From Thiohalomonas denitrificans (GTDB lineage Bacteria; Pseudomonadota; Gammaproteobacteria; Thiohalomonadales; Thiohalomonadaceae), in NCBI RefSeq assembly GCF_900102855.1, contig NZ_FMWD01000003.1, positions 280,140-344,139 on the forward strand: a stretch of 64,000 bases of DNA, given 5' to 3'. This document shows, piece after piece, positions 9,133 through 18,548 of the stretch (position 1 is its first letter; each line of letters starts with the position of its first letter). The position numbers were made by a program, and so were the translations under genes. The notes beneath the pieces are model-generated. The model was not told where the DNA came from and searched no databases. It saw only the letters and a list, made by a program, of their open reading frames with translations.

Positions 9133-10128
9133 ATGTACGAGACGTTCTACGGACTGAACGGTAAACCCTTCTCGCTAAGCCCGGACCCCAATTTCTATTT
9201 TGCGAGCCGTGGTCACCAGCGCGTACTCTCCTACCTGCGATACGGCATTCATCAGGGAGAGGGCTTTGTGGTGGTGACGGGGGAGATCGGAGCCGGCAAG
9301 ACCACCCTGATTAAGACCCTGGTGAACGAACTGTCGGGTGACACCGATTTTGTTATCGGTCAGATTGCCAGCACGCAACTGGAGGCGTCTGATCTTGCAG
9401 AGTCGGTTGCTTTAGCCTTCGGGGTGAGCAATGAAGGGCTCTCTCGTTCTCAGATCTTCAACCGGTTGCAGGGCTACCTGACGCAGCGGCGCCTGGAAGG
9501 TAAGCGGGCCTTGCTGATCGTTGATGAGGCACAGAACATGCCCTATTCGACGCTTGAGGAATTACGTATGTTGACCAATCACCAGGTCGGTGATCGCCAG
9601 ATGCTGCAGGCCTGTCTCGTCGGGCAGGGAGAGTTGCGCGCTCGTTTGCAGGAAAAGCGTATGGAGCAGTTGCGGCAACGGGCTGTGGCATTTTGCCATC
9701 TTGGCCCGATGAGCCAGGAGGAAACCCAAGGATATATCAAGCACCGTCTCCAGAGAGTCGGCTGGAAAGGACGGCCGGAACTGCATCAGGATGCACTGGA
9801 CTCCATTTACTCCGAGACCCAGGGTATACCCCGTCGGATCAATACGCTGGCTGACCGAATCTTTCTGGTAGCGTATCTGGAAGAGAAAGAAATGGTTGAC
9901 CGCGATCTGGTGACCGAAGTCGCTCGTGAGTTGGCCGAGGAGCAGCCAAGCGCATCCGACGAAAGTGAAGCCGCTTTGGCAGGTACACAAAAGATGGTTT
10001 CTGGCCAGGGTGAAGAACTGATGGAGCAGCGCCTCTCTGCGGTAGAAGAGCGAATGGGTTCACTCGAGAAATTGATGGATTGTCGTTCACTGGCCAAGGC
10101 GCTGATCCAGAGCCTGCAAAGAACGTGA
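9133..10128 (+). CDS. AAA ATPase, exosortase-associated (ExeA-like)
   Basis: A 331-residue ATPase beginning MYETFYGLNGKPFSLSPDPNFYF, the standard opening of the ExeA/general-secretion ATPase family. Walker A is GEIGAGKTT (50-58), Walker B is ALLIVDEAQNM, and a sensor/arginine region follows (QRAVAFCHLGPMSQEETQGYIKHRL). The last 60 residues form a low-complexity acidic helix. It lies 3 nt after the barrel gene, so the two are translationally linked. Members of this family occur in PEP-CTERM EPS loci; the job is unknown, probably assembly or energising of envelope machinery. Confidence 0.85.
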   Translation: MYETFYGLNGKPFSLSPDPNFYFASRGHQRVLSYLRYGIHQGEGFVVVTGEIGAGKTTLIKTLVNELSGDTDFVIGQIASTQLEASDLAESVALAFGVSNEGLSRSQIFNRLQGYLTQRRLEGKRALLIVDEAQNMPYSTLEELRMLTNHQVGDRQMLQACLVGQGELRARLQEKRMEQLRQRAVAFCHLGPMSQEETQGYIKHRLQRVGWKGRPELHQDALDSIYSETQGIPRRINTLADRIFLVAYLEEKEMVDRDLVTEVARELAEEQPSASDESEAALAGTQKMVSGQGEELMEQRLSAVEERMGSLEKLMDCRSLAKALIQSLQRT

Positions 10129-10221
10129 TTCCCGGATGATGGTGATGTCATAGAGGAGACTGAAAGTCTGACAATCGCTGCGATGGAATGTACGTAAACA
10201 CAATCGGGATTCGGGTAGCCC

Positions 10222-11253
10222 ATGAGTAGACAACAAGTACTGATAACGATTGACACAGAGGAAGACAACTGGAGACCTTTCGCTCCTCACCCGACGACCC
10301 GCAATGCCGATGCCATTCCGGCACTTCAGGCGCTGTTCGAACGGTATGGGGCCAAGCCGACGTACCTGGTCACCTACAATATGGGCGAGAATGCGGCGCT
10401 TACCGAATTTTTGCGGGACCGCCAGGATAGGGGACTGTGTGAGGTTGGAGGCCATTGCCATCCCTGGAACACGCCGCCCCGAAAGGAAGCACACTACCTG
10501 AAGAACTCGATGTTGTTGCATCTTCCTGCACCGCTGGTTGATGCCAAAATCCGCAACCTGCATAACCTGCTGGAGGAACGGCTGGGCACTGCACCGACAA
10601 CCTTTCGCAGTGGCCGGTGGGGTTATGGCCAGAATGTCGCAGAAGCCCTGCAAGGGCTGGGCTATCGGGTAGAGACCTCGGTAACTGCATACACCGACTG
10701 GTCGGACAGTTTTGGGCCGGATTACTCAGGGATGTCACCGCAACCCTACCGGTTTCATGAAAAAAGGATTTACGATGTCGATCCGGCCGGCAGTATGGTG
10801 CAGATTCCAGCGACCACCGGTTACCTACAGAAAAACTTCAGTCGACGGGCACGATTTGAACGAACAATTCGCCGGGGTCGATTCAATCGGTTACGCATGA
10901 TCGGCCTGCTTGACCGACTATCCCTGTTGAATAGGGTCGTGCTTAGCCCTGAAGCAGCCACTGCGAGCGCAATGATCCGGCTTGCAAAACGCATGAATAG
11001 CGAAGGCTATGGTTATCTAAACCTGTTTTTTCACTCGCCCACTTTGGTGCCGAACCTCACCCCTTTTGTTCGAACCCGGGATGAAAAGTATCGGTTCATG
11101 GATCGCATTGAAGAGTTCATTGCCTTTGCGTGTCAAAGCCGAATGAAGTTCGTTACTGCCTCGGAGGCAGGCCGGACCCTTCTGGGTCACGTTGACTGTG
11201 GGTGCGACCAGGGCTTTAAGCCATCAGTTACCAAGGTGCCACAGGCGTTTTAA
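10222..11253 (+). CDS. Polysaccharide deacetylase-like protein
   Basis: A 343-residue NodB-fold protein. Motif 1 is LITIDTEEDNW (Asp10/Asp14 region), the HxxH-like metal motif is GGHCHPWNTPP, and FRSGRWGYGQN corresponds to the RxPY-type motif 3. No signal peptide is evident, so it may act on lipid-linked or cytoplasmic intermediates. It is separated by 93 nt from the ATPase gene and converges with the next gene, overlapping it by 30 nt. The substrate is unknown. Confidence 0.75.
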   Translation: MSRQQVLITIDTEEDNWRPFAPHPTTRNADAIPALQALFERYGAKPTYLVTYNMGENAALTEFLRDRQDRGLCEVGGHCHPWNTPPRKEAHYLKNSMLLHLPAPLVDAKIRNLHNLLEERLGTAPTTFRSGRWGYGQNVAEALQGLGYRVETSVTAYTDWSDSFGPDYSGMSPQPYRFHEKRIYDVDPAGSMVQIPATTGYLQKNFSRRARFERTIRRGRFNRLRMIGLLDRLSLLNRVVLSPEAATASAMIRLAKRMNSEGYGYLNLFFHSPTLVPNLTPFVRTRDEKYRFMDRIEEFIAFACQSRMKFVTASEAGRTLLGHVDCGCDQGFKPSVTKVPQAF

Positions 11254-12360
11254 CCGTTTTGTAGAGTAGGCCCCGGTCCGAAGCATGTTTTCCAGCGTCA
11301 GCTTCAAGCGGGGACGCTGAATGGTGAGATACAACAGGCGATCGGAAGCATTTGATAGCGTTTGCTTGTAAAAGGAATCCCCAGCCAGAAAATCGTACCG
11401 ATTGAAGCCCTGCTCATAGTTCCATTGAATGGCCATGTAATGAGTCGTTTCTCCGGGCCGCAGCTCAGGGATGGATTCATAGTTGAAACCGGTCTGGATG
11501 ACATATATGTGGCCGGCCTTAACCAGACTGTAGATGAATCCGATCGGTATTTCTCCGGCGATCACTTTCAGAAGTTGAGCGCCATTCTGAGGGATTTGTT
11601 GTGCTATGAGGTCCCTGTGAAAAGCTTCCCACTCCGGATTGGCGAATGAGCCCGGTTCACCGGAACGTTCCCAACGAAGCTGATGGTACGTTTTCAGCTC
11701 CTCGAAGATTTTCAATGCACTCTCGACCGTTGTAGCCGCCTCTATTTGCAGCGGACCCGCTTTCTCAGCAATACGAAGTTCACGACGGATCTTTTTTCGA
11801 CGACTTGCACTGAGTGAGTCGGGGTAAGTTTGCTGGTTTGCGCGGAGTCGGGATAAATCTACGTAGCGGGATACCAGAGCATTGGTGGTTCGAACCGAGA
11901 GACCGGTCGGCACCCCGTTATTCAATTCCAACTGACCCTCTTTGATCAGGGATTCGCTGATCCGTCGAACGTGTACTTCATCCCATTCCGCCGGGGAATC
12001 GACCAGTGCCGAGAGCATCGCACTTCGGGCTTCCTGTTCACGACCGGTGCGTAACAGAAAGCCATTGTATTCGGTACAGAAATCGAGTCTGTCGGGCCCC
12101 GCCTCGTTGATGAACAGTGCTTTTACCGGAAACACATGGTTGCGAATCCAATGTCTCTCTACCGCGATGGCCAGACCATGCGGTACACCGTTGTCGCTGG
12201 CAATCAGCATCCAGGGAGAGAGGATTTTTAGCGCGCGTTCGAGCCATGGTCCCATCCAGGTCCAGGTCTGGAAGACGCTGCATTCGCAGTGTGGCTCCAG
12301 CCTGTACCATGCCTCCCGGGCAGCCTCAATATCGGTCACTTTTATCAGTTCTGCTTTCAT
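11224..12360 (-). CDS. GNAT-fold acyltransferase, CelD/FemAB-like
   Basis: A 378-residue cytoplasmic protein with the double-GNAT architecture of the CelD/BcsL and FemAB group: opening CSVFQTWTWMGPWLERA, central RKKIRRELRIAEKAGPLQIE (acyl-donor binding side), KTYHQLRWERSGEPGSF, then GHIYVIQTGFNYESIPELRPGETTHYMAIQWNYEQGFNRYDFLAGDSFYK, quoted here only as landmarks. Such proteins transfer acyl or aminoacyl groups in polysaccharide decoration. It is divergently arranged with the next gene (85-nt gap) and converges on the deacetylase. Confidence 0.7.
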   Translation of the reverse strand: MKAELIKVTDIEAAREAWYRLEPHCECSVFQTWTWMGPWLERALKILSPWMLIASDNGVPHGLAIAVERHWIRNHVFPVKALFINEAGPDRLDFCTEYNGFLLRTGREQEARSAMLSALVDSPAEWDEVHVRRISESLIKEGQLELNNGVPTGLSVRTTNALVSRYVDLSRLRANQQTYPDSLSASRRKKIRRELRIAEKAGPLQIEAATTVESALKIFEELKTYHQLRWERSGEPGSFANPEWEAFHRDLIAQQIPQNGAQLLKVIAGEIPIGFIYSLVKAGHIYVIQTGFNYESIPELRPGETTHYMAIQWNYEQGFNRYDFLAGDSFYKQTLSNASDRLLYLTIQRPRLKLTLENMLRTGAYSTKRLKRLWHLGN

Positions 12361-12445
12361 GTTTACGCAGTTGGTCTCTGTTTAAATATGGTGGCTTGCT
12401 ACTACGCTAAGAGTAAGTGTCGCACATTAACGAAAGGATCCACGG

Positions 12446-13192
12446 ATGGATTGGAAGCGCATGAGAAGGGCGATCGACGTCTATCGTCGTAGTGGTTCCA
12501 AGCAGGTTCTTGCACGTCTTTGCAGTTATGGAATTATTCCTCCATGTGCCATTGAGTACGCAGCCTATGATCTCTATCGTCTGAAGCGTTTTCGGCGGAT
12601 TCAGGTGCGAACGGATCCTCGTGTCAGCATCGGCTTTGCTTCACGCAGTGATATCTCCCAGCTCTCCCTCCTGACAACAGCAGCAAACAGTAGCGAGCAG
12701 CAGGCGATGGACGAACTGTTTGGCAAATTCCTGCGTGAGGGTGGGCGTTGCGTAGCGGTCCGTAGTGGTGAACAGATCGTAGCCTACGAATGGCTGTTCA
12801 GGAACCGGTATTGGCTGAGCCGGGATGAGCTAGGCCCGCAAACGATAGAGATCAGGCTGGGAGAAGGGGTGTTTCTGAGTAACGGCTATATCCTGCCCAG
12901 CTACCGGCTGAAAGGACTTTTTCCATTGATGGCCAATTTTATTGTCGATTCGTTTCCCGAGTCGATTCCGGTCTATACCCATATTGAAAAACTGAACACT
13001 CCTTCAAAGCGCGCTCATGAAAGGCTGGGATTTGAACCGGTGGGTGGAGTTGAATTCTGGAGAATTACAGGCCTGCCGCATTTCTGGGTTCTGAATGCAC
13101 TCCACAAAAAGATGCCAGTGGTTGCGAGGAAGCGGCCGCTGGTCCTGGAACAGCTTGTCACTGACAAAGCCCGGGCGTGCGGTTCAATATAA
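12446..13192 (+). CDS. GNAT family N-acetyltransferase-like protein
   Basis: A 248-residue protein with a GNAT core: GGRCVAVRSGEQIVAYEWLF, the YILPSYRLKGLFPLMANFIVD stretch in the place of the acetyl-CoA pyrophosphate loop, and NTPSKRAHERLGFEPVGGVEFWRI, the common GNAT C-terminal signature. GAAAGGA lies 8 nt before ATG 12446. It probably acylates a sugar amine for the EPS; the acceptor is unknown. It converges with the pyruvyl transferase gene, with 17 nt between stops. Confidence 0.68.
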   Translation: MDWKRMRRAIDVYRRSGSKQVLARLCSYGIIPPCAIEYAAYDLYRLKRFRRIQVRTDPRVSIGFASRSDISQLSLLTTAANSSEQQAMDELFGKFLREGGRCVAVRSGEQIVAYEWLFRNRYWLSRDELGPQTIEIRLGEGVFLSNGYILPSYRLKGLFPLMANFIVDSFPESIPVYTHIEKLNTPSKRAHERLGFEPVGGVEFWRITGLPHFWVLNALHKKMPVVARKRPLVLEQLVTDKARACGSI

Positions 13193-13209
13193 AAATTCGA
13201 TATGCGCTT

Positions 13210-14052
13210 TTACCTGGCCATGAACTCGGACCTCAGTTGGGCCAGGTGAAGTTCTGCTTCTCGGGCTCTATCGGCCAGACGCTTACTGTCGCTGAGTAGT
13301 GGCCTCCTCTTTTCGATGACCGAAAAGAGTTGCTTGGCAACCCAGCGTCGTTTGGCCCGTAGATAGTGTTTTCGCAAAGAACTGTCACGTGAAGAAGCCG
13401 AGGGTGCCCAGAGGGATGGAATCGCACTCGGATAATAGTCAAGACCCAGAGAGAGGCACCAGTCCCGCCATTTGAAGGGCAAAACATTGCTATTGGTGGT
13501 GATTGGAATCCAGGGTACACGCAACAGATCGGCAACAATGGCACCATGCATGGCCTCGGATAGGAGGAGAGTCAGGCTGTTCAGCTTACGTAAAACAGCA
13601 TCAACCGGATCAGCGGGATCGATGTAGACAAGACCATGTTCATCGCAAAGCCGTGCCCAGTCAGCGTGAGCGTTCTGCCAGTGAGGCATAAACCCGTACC
13701 CTGAGCGGCTCAATGGAGCAGGGGGCAACAACGGGCGAAGCAGAATGGCTGCATCGGTAACCACCCGCTCGTTTGATAATCCCAGAACCCGTGCTGACAG
13801 GGGGCCACGCAGAAAACGAATGTCCCAATGATCGTCCAGTCGAGGGGGGTGGTGATAGCCGCAACCCGAACCGAAAACGAGTTTTTTGGAACCGGAGGCG
13901 AGGGAACGGTTCAGTATCGTGCCGATGCCGAGAAACAGATCCTGATCGTCATCTGACAAGAGCTCTGGAATGCGACGTTGCCACAACCACGGATTAAGCT
14001 CATCACCAAAATTAGAGCTGCCATCGGGGCACTTGAAATAATGCAGGCGCAT
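13210..14052 (-). CDS. Polysaccharide pyruvyl transferase
   Basis: A 280-residue protein with features of the polysaccharide pyruvyl transferase family: opening NFGDELNPWLWQ, LGIGTILNR followed by VFGSGCGYH, RGPLSARVLG with VVTDAAILL, and SEAMHGAIVADLLRVPWIP, the SEAMHGAI block being the strongest signature. It would add a pyruvate ketal from phosphoenolpyruvate to a sugar, adding negative charge. It is 6 nt downstream of the flippase on the same strand, so glycosyltransferase-flippase-pyruvyl transferase form one minus-strand operon. Confidence 0.85.
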   Translation of the reverse strand: MRLHYFKCPDGSSNFGDELNPWLWQRRIPELLSDDDQDLFLGIGTILNRSLASGSKKLVFGSGCGYHHPPRLDDHWDIRFLRGPLSARVLGLSNERVVTDAAILLRPLLPPAPLSRSGYGFMPHWQNAHADWARLCDEHGLVYIDPADPVDAVLRKLNSLTLLLSEAMHGAIVADLLRVPWIPITTNSNVLPFKWRDWCLSLGLDYYPSAIPSLWAPSASSRDSSLRKHYLRAKRRWVAKQLFSVIEKRRPLLSDSKRLADRAREAELHLAQLRSEFMAR

Positions 14053-14058
14053 GATGCT

Positions 14059-15588
14059 TCAGGTAAACAGGGTATAGAGGGGTCGTAGCCGAATCGGTAA
14101 TAGGTCGAACAAATAGAGCTTGGTTTCTTGTGCAAGGAACCATTTAAAGGTAATGGCAGTGTAAAGAATGCCGATAATGGCCCCGGCAAGAGCAAGATGG
14201 GTATAGCCGGACAAGGGAAAATACCCGGTCGCGAGTTCAGCTCCAATGAAAACGGGAACAGCCGGAATCGCCGAAGAATAGGTGGAACGGTAGTAATCTG
14301 TGAGCCTTATTCCTGTTTGGCTGCAGACGAACCGCGGTTGCAGATACAGCCTGGTGATGATGATGGGGATGGTGGTGCCGAGGGCCACTCCGAGTAGTCC
14401 CAGCGGAAATACCAGGACAAGGCTAAGGATGACGTTTGCAACCAGCTCGAATACAGAAATCCAGGCGTAGTAGTGGTGCTTGGCAATGGCATTCAGGAGG
14501 GAGACCGAGGGACGTTGCGTATTCGCAAGAACGATCCCGGCCACCAGCACCACCATTGGATAATAGGCGTCCAGATACTCCGGGCCCATCCAGATCGCGA
14601 TGAATTCATCTCCCATAACCACCAGTAGGCCGCCCAGGAGAATCGAGAAGAAGGCACAGAGTTGACTCACCATCATGAAGCGGGAGTTGAGAAGAATCCG
14701 ATTATCAGATGCATGGTGTTTCGTGAATACCGGCATTACGACGCTGAAAATGCTGGCGACCATTTGCCCCAGATAATCCATCAGGCGCAGGGCAATCGCG
14801 AAATGAGTAACGGCTGACGCCGAAATGGCGAAACCTACAATAAAGGTGCCTGCCGACATGCGGACGCGTTCGGCCACCGAGGTGAGGAATACAAACTTGC
14901 TGTAATTGAGTGATGCGGCAAACTTCTGTTTGGTAAACAAGCGGGGCTGAATTCTAAGTGTAGGATGGAGATACCATGCTAGCAAAAGCTGTCCTAATCG
15001 TACCGCCAGGTCCGAGGCAAAGGTAATCAGTGCGAGGGACACGATGGAGCTGTCGCTGCCTACGATGTAGATGATTAGCGCGGTACGCAACGCCAGCTTG
15101 GCCAACTCCAGGGCGCTGAGGAGATCGAATCGCAGCTTGGCCGCCAATAACCCGTGAAAAGCGCCAAACGGCAGGCTTAGGGCAATGTTGAGGCCCAGTA
15201 TCCCGAACACGTACTGCAACGTGCGTGCGCTGGCGGGGTCGTCGATGAAGGCAGGGACCCACATGATTACCGGGATCAATGCGACAATGATGAAAAGTCC
15301 CGCCCCCGAAAATACGACCACGGCCGTCGACATCCAGCCGTTGACGTCCTGCGTTCGCCCTGAGCCCAATGCGTGCGCGACATTTCGCTGGGTTGTCAGC
15401 GAAAGACCAAAGTCGAGTAGGCCGTAAAAACCGACCAGACTGGCGGCAATTGCCCAGAAACCATACCAGTGATCACCCAGTGCACCGATGACAAAGGGCA
15501 TCAGGAAAAAGCCGACAACCACATTGGCCACCAGCGTTAGCGAGCGCATTACGGACCCGAGAATCAGCTTTTTGGAATTTTCGGTCAT
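14059..15588 (-). CDS. Oligosaccharide flippase (Wzx-like, MOP superfamily)
   Basis: A 509-residue membrane protein with about 14 hydrophobic segments. It opens KKLILGSVMRSLTLVANVVVGFFLMPFVI and continues WAIAASLVGFYGLLDFGLSLT, as in the polysaccharide transporter/MATE-like family. It should flip the undecaprenyl-linked repeat unit to the periplasm for polymerisation by the ligase/polymerase at 17187. The start overlaps the upstream glycosyltransferase stop by one base (TAATG), indicating translational coupling. Confidence 0.85.
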   Translation of the reverse strand: MTENSKKLILGSVMRSLTLVANVVVGFFLMPFVIGALGDHWYGFWAIAASLVGFYGLLDFGLSLTTQRNVAHALGSGRTQDVNGWMSTAVVVFSGAGLFIIVALIPVIMWVPAFIDDPASARTLQYVFGILGLNIALSLPFGAFHGLLAAKLRFDLLSALELAKLALRTALIIYIVGSDSSIVSLALITFASDLAVRLGQLLLAWYLHPTLRIQPRLFTKQKFAASLNYSKFVFLTSVAERVRMSAGTFIVGFAISASAVTHFAIALRLMDYLGQMVASIFSVVMPVFTKHHASDNRILLNSRFMMVSQLCAFFSILLGGLLVVMGDEFIAIWMGPEYLDAYYPMVVLVAGIVLANTQRPSVSLLNAIAKHHYYAWISVFELVANVILSLVLVFPLGLLGVALGTTIPIIITRLYLQPRFVCSQTGIRLTDYYRSTYSSAIPAVPVFIGAELATGYFPLSGYTHLALAGAIIGILYTAITFKWFLAQETKLYLFDLLPIRLRPLYTLFT

Positions 15589-16589
15589 TAGTTTGACGCC
15601 GGTCGGCGAGATCTGAGTCTGGTTGCGAAAGCTACCGTCACCTTTGCGATTTCAATCAAGGATGGAATACGGGGGCTGATGGCAAAGGCGTTGGCAGCGG
15701 TCTTTATGGCTTTGGAGTAGTCACCCATTTCGCGATGGAAATAGGAAAGGGACAACAGACGTCTATAGATCAGGTCGATCAGATGGATGCGTTCATCTCT
15801 ATCCAGCTCAAATTGACGTAAATATTGCCGGTATATGGAAAGATGGGACTGGAGGACTACGCGATGGGTCTCATTGCCCGGCGTGGTCAGTTGGGTGTCA
15901 CTCTGGTTTCTGAGTACGGTTGCGCAGTGTTGATAGGCAAAGTGATAATGGTTGATTTTTTCCAGGCGAATGATCAGATCACGGTCCTCCGAAAACCGCA
16001 GGTCTTCGTTAAAGAGGGCGGTTGGGCGACCACTACCGGTTGAGCGCATCACCACGGATGATAGCAGCACGAAGGACTCCTCCACCAAGGGACGGAAGAG
16101 TGGTTGCTCGATTCGTTCTGCTCCCCATGCGAGTCGGGAGGTCCTGAGTCCGGAAAGCTGCTGTTTGCCTGAACTCCAATCCGGCAAAACACGCTGGTGC
16201 GGTTGATCGAAGACCAGGAGATTGCCGAATATCAAGTCAATCCCGGGGACTTCATCGAGAACCGCGACCGCCTTTTGCAAATGCCCCGGGAGCCATAGAT
16301 CGTCCGAATCGAGAAAGGCGATATATTGACCTTGAGCAGCCAAAAGCCCGGTATTTCGCGCGCCGCCGGGGCCTTTCTTGCGTGTGTTGCGCAAGTAGTG
16401 AATTTTGCCGAAACGTTGGTTAAGGTTGCGGATTATCTGTTCGGTGTCGTCGGTCGAATGATCGTCGACTACGAGGATTTCGATGGGGTATTGTTCCTGA
16501 GCCAAAGCGCTTTTGATCGCCCTTTCCAGCCGTCTTGCCCGGTTAAATGTGGGAATGATGACGCTGACTAATGGCCGTGAATGATCCAT
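15588..16589 (-). CDS. Family 2 glycosyltransferase
   Basis: A 333-residue GT-A glycosyltransferase. SVIIPTFNRARRLERAIKSAL is the nucleotide-binding start, VVDDHSTDDT follows, and the metal-binding DxD is FLDSDDLW. Helical segments without membrane spans fill the C-terminal third. It likely adds one sugar to the lipid-linked repeat unit on the cytoplasmic face. It is the first gene of the minus-strand operon with the flippase and pyruvyl transferase. The upstream 600 nt hold the presumed promoter and a decayed reading frame. Confidence 0.85.
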   Translation of the reverse strand: MDHSRPLVSVIIPTFNRARRLERAIKSALAQEQYPIEILVVDDHSTDDTEQIIRNLNQRFGKIHYLRNTRKKGPGGARNTGLLAAQGQYIAFLDSDDLWLPGHLQKAVAVLDEVPGIDLIFGNLLVFDQPHQRVLPDWSSGKQQLSGLRTSRLAWGAERIEQPLFRPLVEESFVLLSSVVMRSTGSGRPTALFNEDLRFSEDRDLIIRLEKINHYHFAYQHCATVLRNQSDTQLTTPGNETHRVVLQSHLSIYRQYLRQFELDRDERIHLIDLIYRRLLSLSYFHREMGDYSKAIKTAANAFAISPRIPSLIEIAKVTVAFATRLRSRRPASN

Positions 16590-16734
16590 TTCAAGGCGGG
16601 GTCCATAATATGGGGGTGAATTGCCCCCTTTGCCTATTGTCCATGCGGAAATCAGAGCCTGCTAATGGGCCAAGGTAAGGGGCGCGCTGTGCAGGGAATC
16701 GCCCGCATGGGCCACTAGAAAAGGGTGTTTAACT

Positions 16735-17042
16735 GACGGCGTCTGCCATCGAAGGGTAGATAACCCCATTTGAATGATCAAGGAGTCTCTCTGAAGAGTC
16801 GGCTATATTTTGATAGAACTTTATCCGCTCGGGGACGGGCCTTTTGTCTGGGGGAAGATCGGCCCGTTTCGCGCAAGGCGTAGCAGAACTCGGTCGTTGC
16901 GATGACTCTTGGCCCTGTTTCGGGGTCGAAGCAGGCACTCGACCTTAAACTCTGGCTCGACACCGATGTGGCGGAAGCACTCGCTCAACTCTCGCTGTGA
17001 TGCCATCGATGAGCTGCGCCGATAAAAGAAGTTGGGCAGCAT
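16735..17042 (-). pseudogene. Decayed minus-strand reading frame, possible sulfotransferase tail
   Basis: Between the glycosyltransferase and the ligase, the minus strand shows gene-like peptide text spread over three frames: RELSECFRHIGVEPEFKVE in one, and ERIKFYQNIADSSERLLDH followed by a stop at 16735 in another. The pattern (a small helical segment before a variable tail, then a final helix) is reminiscent of sulfotransferase C-termini, but that is a weak resemblance. No intact frame covers the stretch, so a decayed gene is the safest reading. Confidence 0.3.
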
Positions 17043-17186
17043 CTATTGCGATATATCTACGGTTGGCTAAAGGCCTTGGGACCGGTCTGCAGTCGGGTTT
17101 GACCGTCTTCAGGTCCACAAGTACCGCCGATGTTTCGCTCCAACCTGCCTATACTTACGAGCACCATTCATGTTTCCGGCCAGTTT

Positions 17187-18542
17187 ATGAACAACACCGA
17201 AGACACCCTTGCATTGCCGGGCGAAGAATCAACGTGGCGCAGAACACAGGGAATTCGCCGACTGCCAAAACGATCGACTGCCGGGTTCATACTGGCCATG
17301 GCGTTCCTGTTTTTGGAGTACGTTAGACCTCAAGACTATGTGGCTGCGCTTGGGATCATCCGTCCCGGCCTCATTCTTGCCGTTTTACTGTTTTCGCTGT
17401 GGCTGACGAAAAGCGAAAAGGGATATCTGAAGACTCCTCTGGTGCGGGTGTATCTGGCGTTCATTGCGCTGATTGTGATTAGCGTCTTCTATGCGGTGAA
17501 CAACCATGCCGCCTTCGTCACCACAAAAGGCATGTTGATCACGCTGCTCGCGGGTGTGTTGCCGCTAATGGCCTTCGTGGACAGCCATGAACGTCTAAAG
17601 AAGTTTATCCGACTCTGGCTGCTGTTTCACGTCGTGGCTGCCGTGCTGGGCATATTGAACGGAGGAAAAGGACCCGGCAGCTTTCTTGGCGATGAAAATG
17701 ACCTTGCATTGGCGCTTAATATTGCGATCCCCTACGCATTTTTCATGAGCAAGTCGCCGGGTAATTCCAGAAAAGAGAGGCTACTTTACCTGGGAGCAAC
17801 GGTTGCTCTCGTTCTGGGGGTGATTGCAACCATGTCTCGAGGGGGCTTTGTTGGTCTGCTGATCGTGACATGCGGAGTGATCGTGTTTTCGGAGAATCGT
17901 CTTCGTAACAGTTTGCTTCTTGGGTTTGTTGGGTTGATTGCCTTGCTCTTTGCCTCGGAACAGTATGTGGAAGAGATGAAAACCATCACTGACCCTACGG
18001 AAAGTACAGCACAAAAGCGCTTCTACTACTGGGGCAGGGCATGGGAGATGTTCGTCGATAATCCGGTTCTCGGGGTTGGTGCCAACAACTTTCCGTACCA
18101 GATTTACGAGTATGAGATACGAGACCCCGAATACGACATCCGGCATAACAAGGTGAGTTGGGGACGGGTTGCGCATTCCGCCTATTTTTCCCTTATCGCT
18201 GAGCTGGGCCTCACGGGAACGATACTATTCGGGCTTATTATTGTGAGGCTCTCGCGCATGCTGCGATCCATCCCGAGGTTCTACGCCACCTTGCGGCCGG
18301 ACAAAATCGAGGCAAGGCATTCCGAAGTCATTCTATTGTCCCGGGCTGCACTTGTCGGACTGTTCGGCTATTTGGCGACAGGTGCATTTCTTTCGGTACT
18401 GTATTATCCACACGTTTGGTACTTGATAGCGGTTGCGGTAATCCTGGAACGCCTTGTCGCTCGGCACAGGGAACAGCTAAGGGGCGAGGGTGCACTTTAT
18501 TCGCCAGGAAACAGAGCGGGAAGCGTTATGGGAGTGAAGTAA
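17187..18542 (+). CDS. O-antigen ligase/polymerase-like membrane protein (exosortase-associated Wzy_C family)
   Basis: A 451-residue membrane protein with about ten hydrophobic spans. FLFLEYVRPQDY at the start and a large periplasmic loop containing RFYYWGRAWEMFVDNPVLGVGANNF and then AHSAYFSLIAELGLTG match the O-antigen ligase domain; NPVLGVGxxNF and HSxYF are its hallmarks. It resembles the O-glycosylation ligase of exosortase-A loci and is the best candidate for the EPS polymerase. ATG 17130 is an alternative start; neither has a good ribosome site. The gene ends 6 nt before a MITE-like repeat. Confidence 0.82.
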   Translation: MNNTEDTLALPGEESTWRRTQGIRRLPKRSTAGFILAMAFLFLEYVRPQDYVAALGIIRPGLILAVLLFSLWLTKSEKGYLKTPLVRVYLAFIALIVISVFYAVNNHAAFVTTKGMLITLLAGVLPLMAFVDSHERLKKFIRLWLLFHVVAAVLGILNGGKGPGSFLGDENDLALALNIAIPYAFFMSKSPGNSRKERLLYLGATVALVLGVIATMSRGGFVGLLIVTCGVIVFSENRLRNSLLLGFVGLIALLFASEQYVEEMKTITDPTESTAQKRFYYWGRAWEMFVDNPVLGVGANNFPYQIYEYEIRDPEYDIRHNKVSWGRVAHSAYFSLIAELGLTGTILFGLIIVRLSRMLRSIPRFYATLRPDKIEARHSEVILLSRAALVGLFGYLATGAFLSVLYYPHVWYLIAVAVILERLVARHREQLRGEGALYSPGNRAGSVMGVK

Positions 18543-18548
18543 GGGGAA

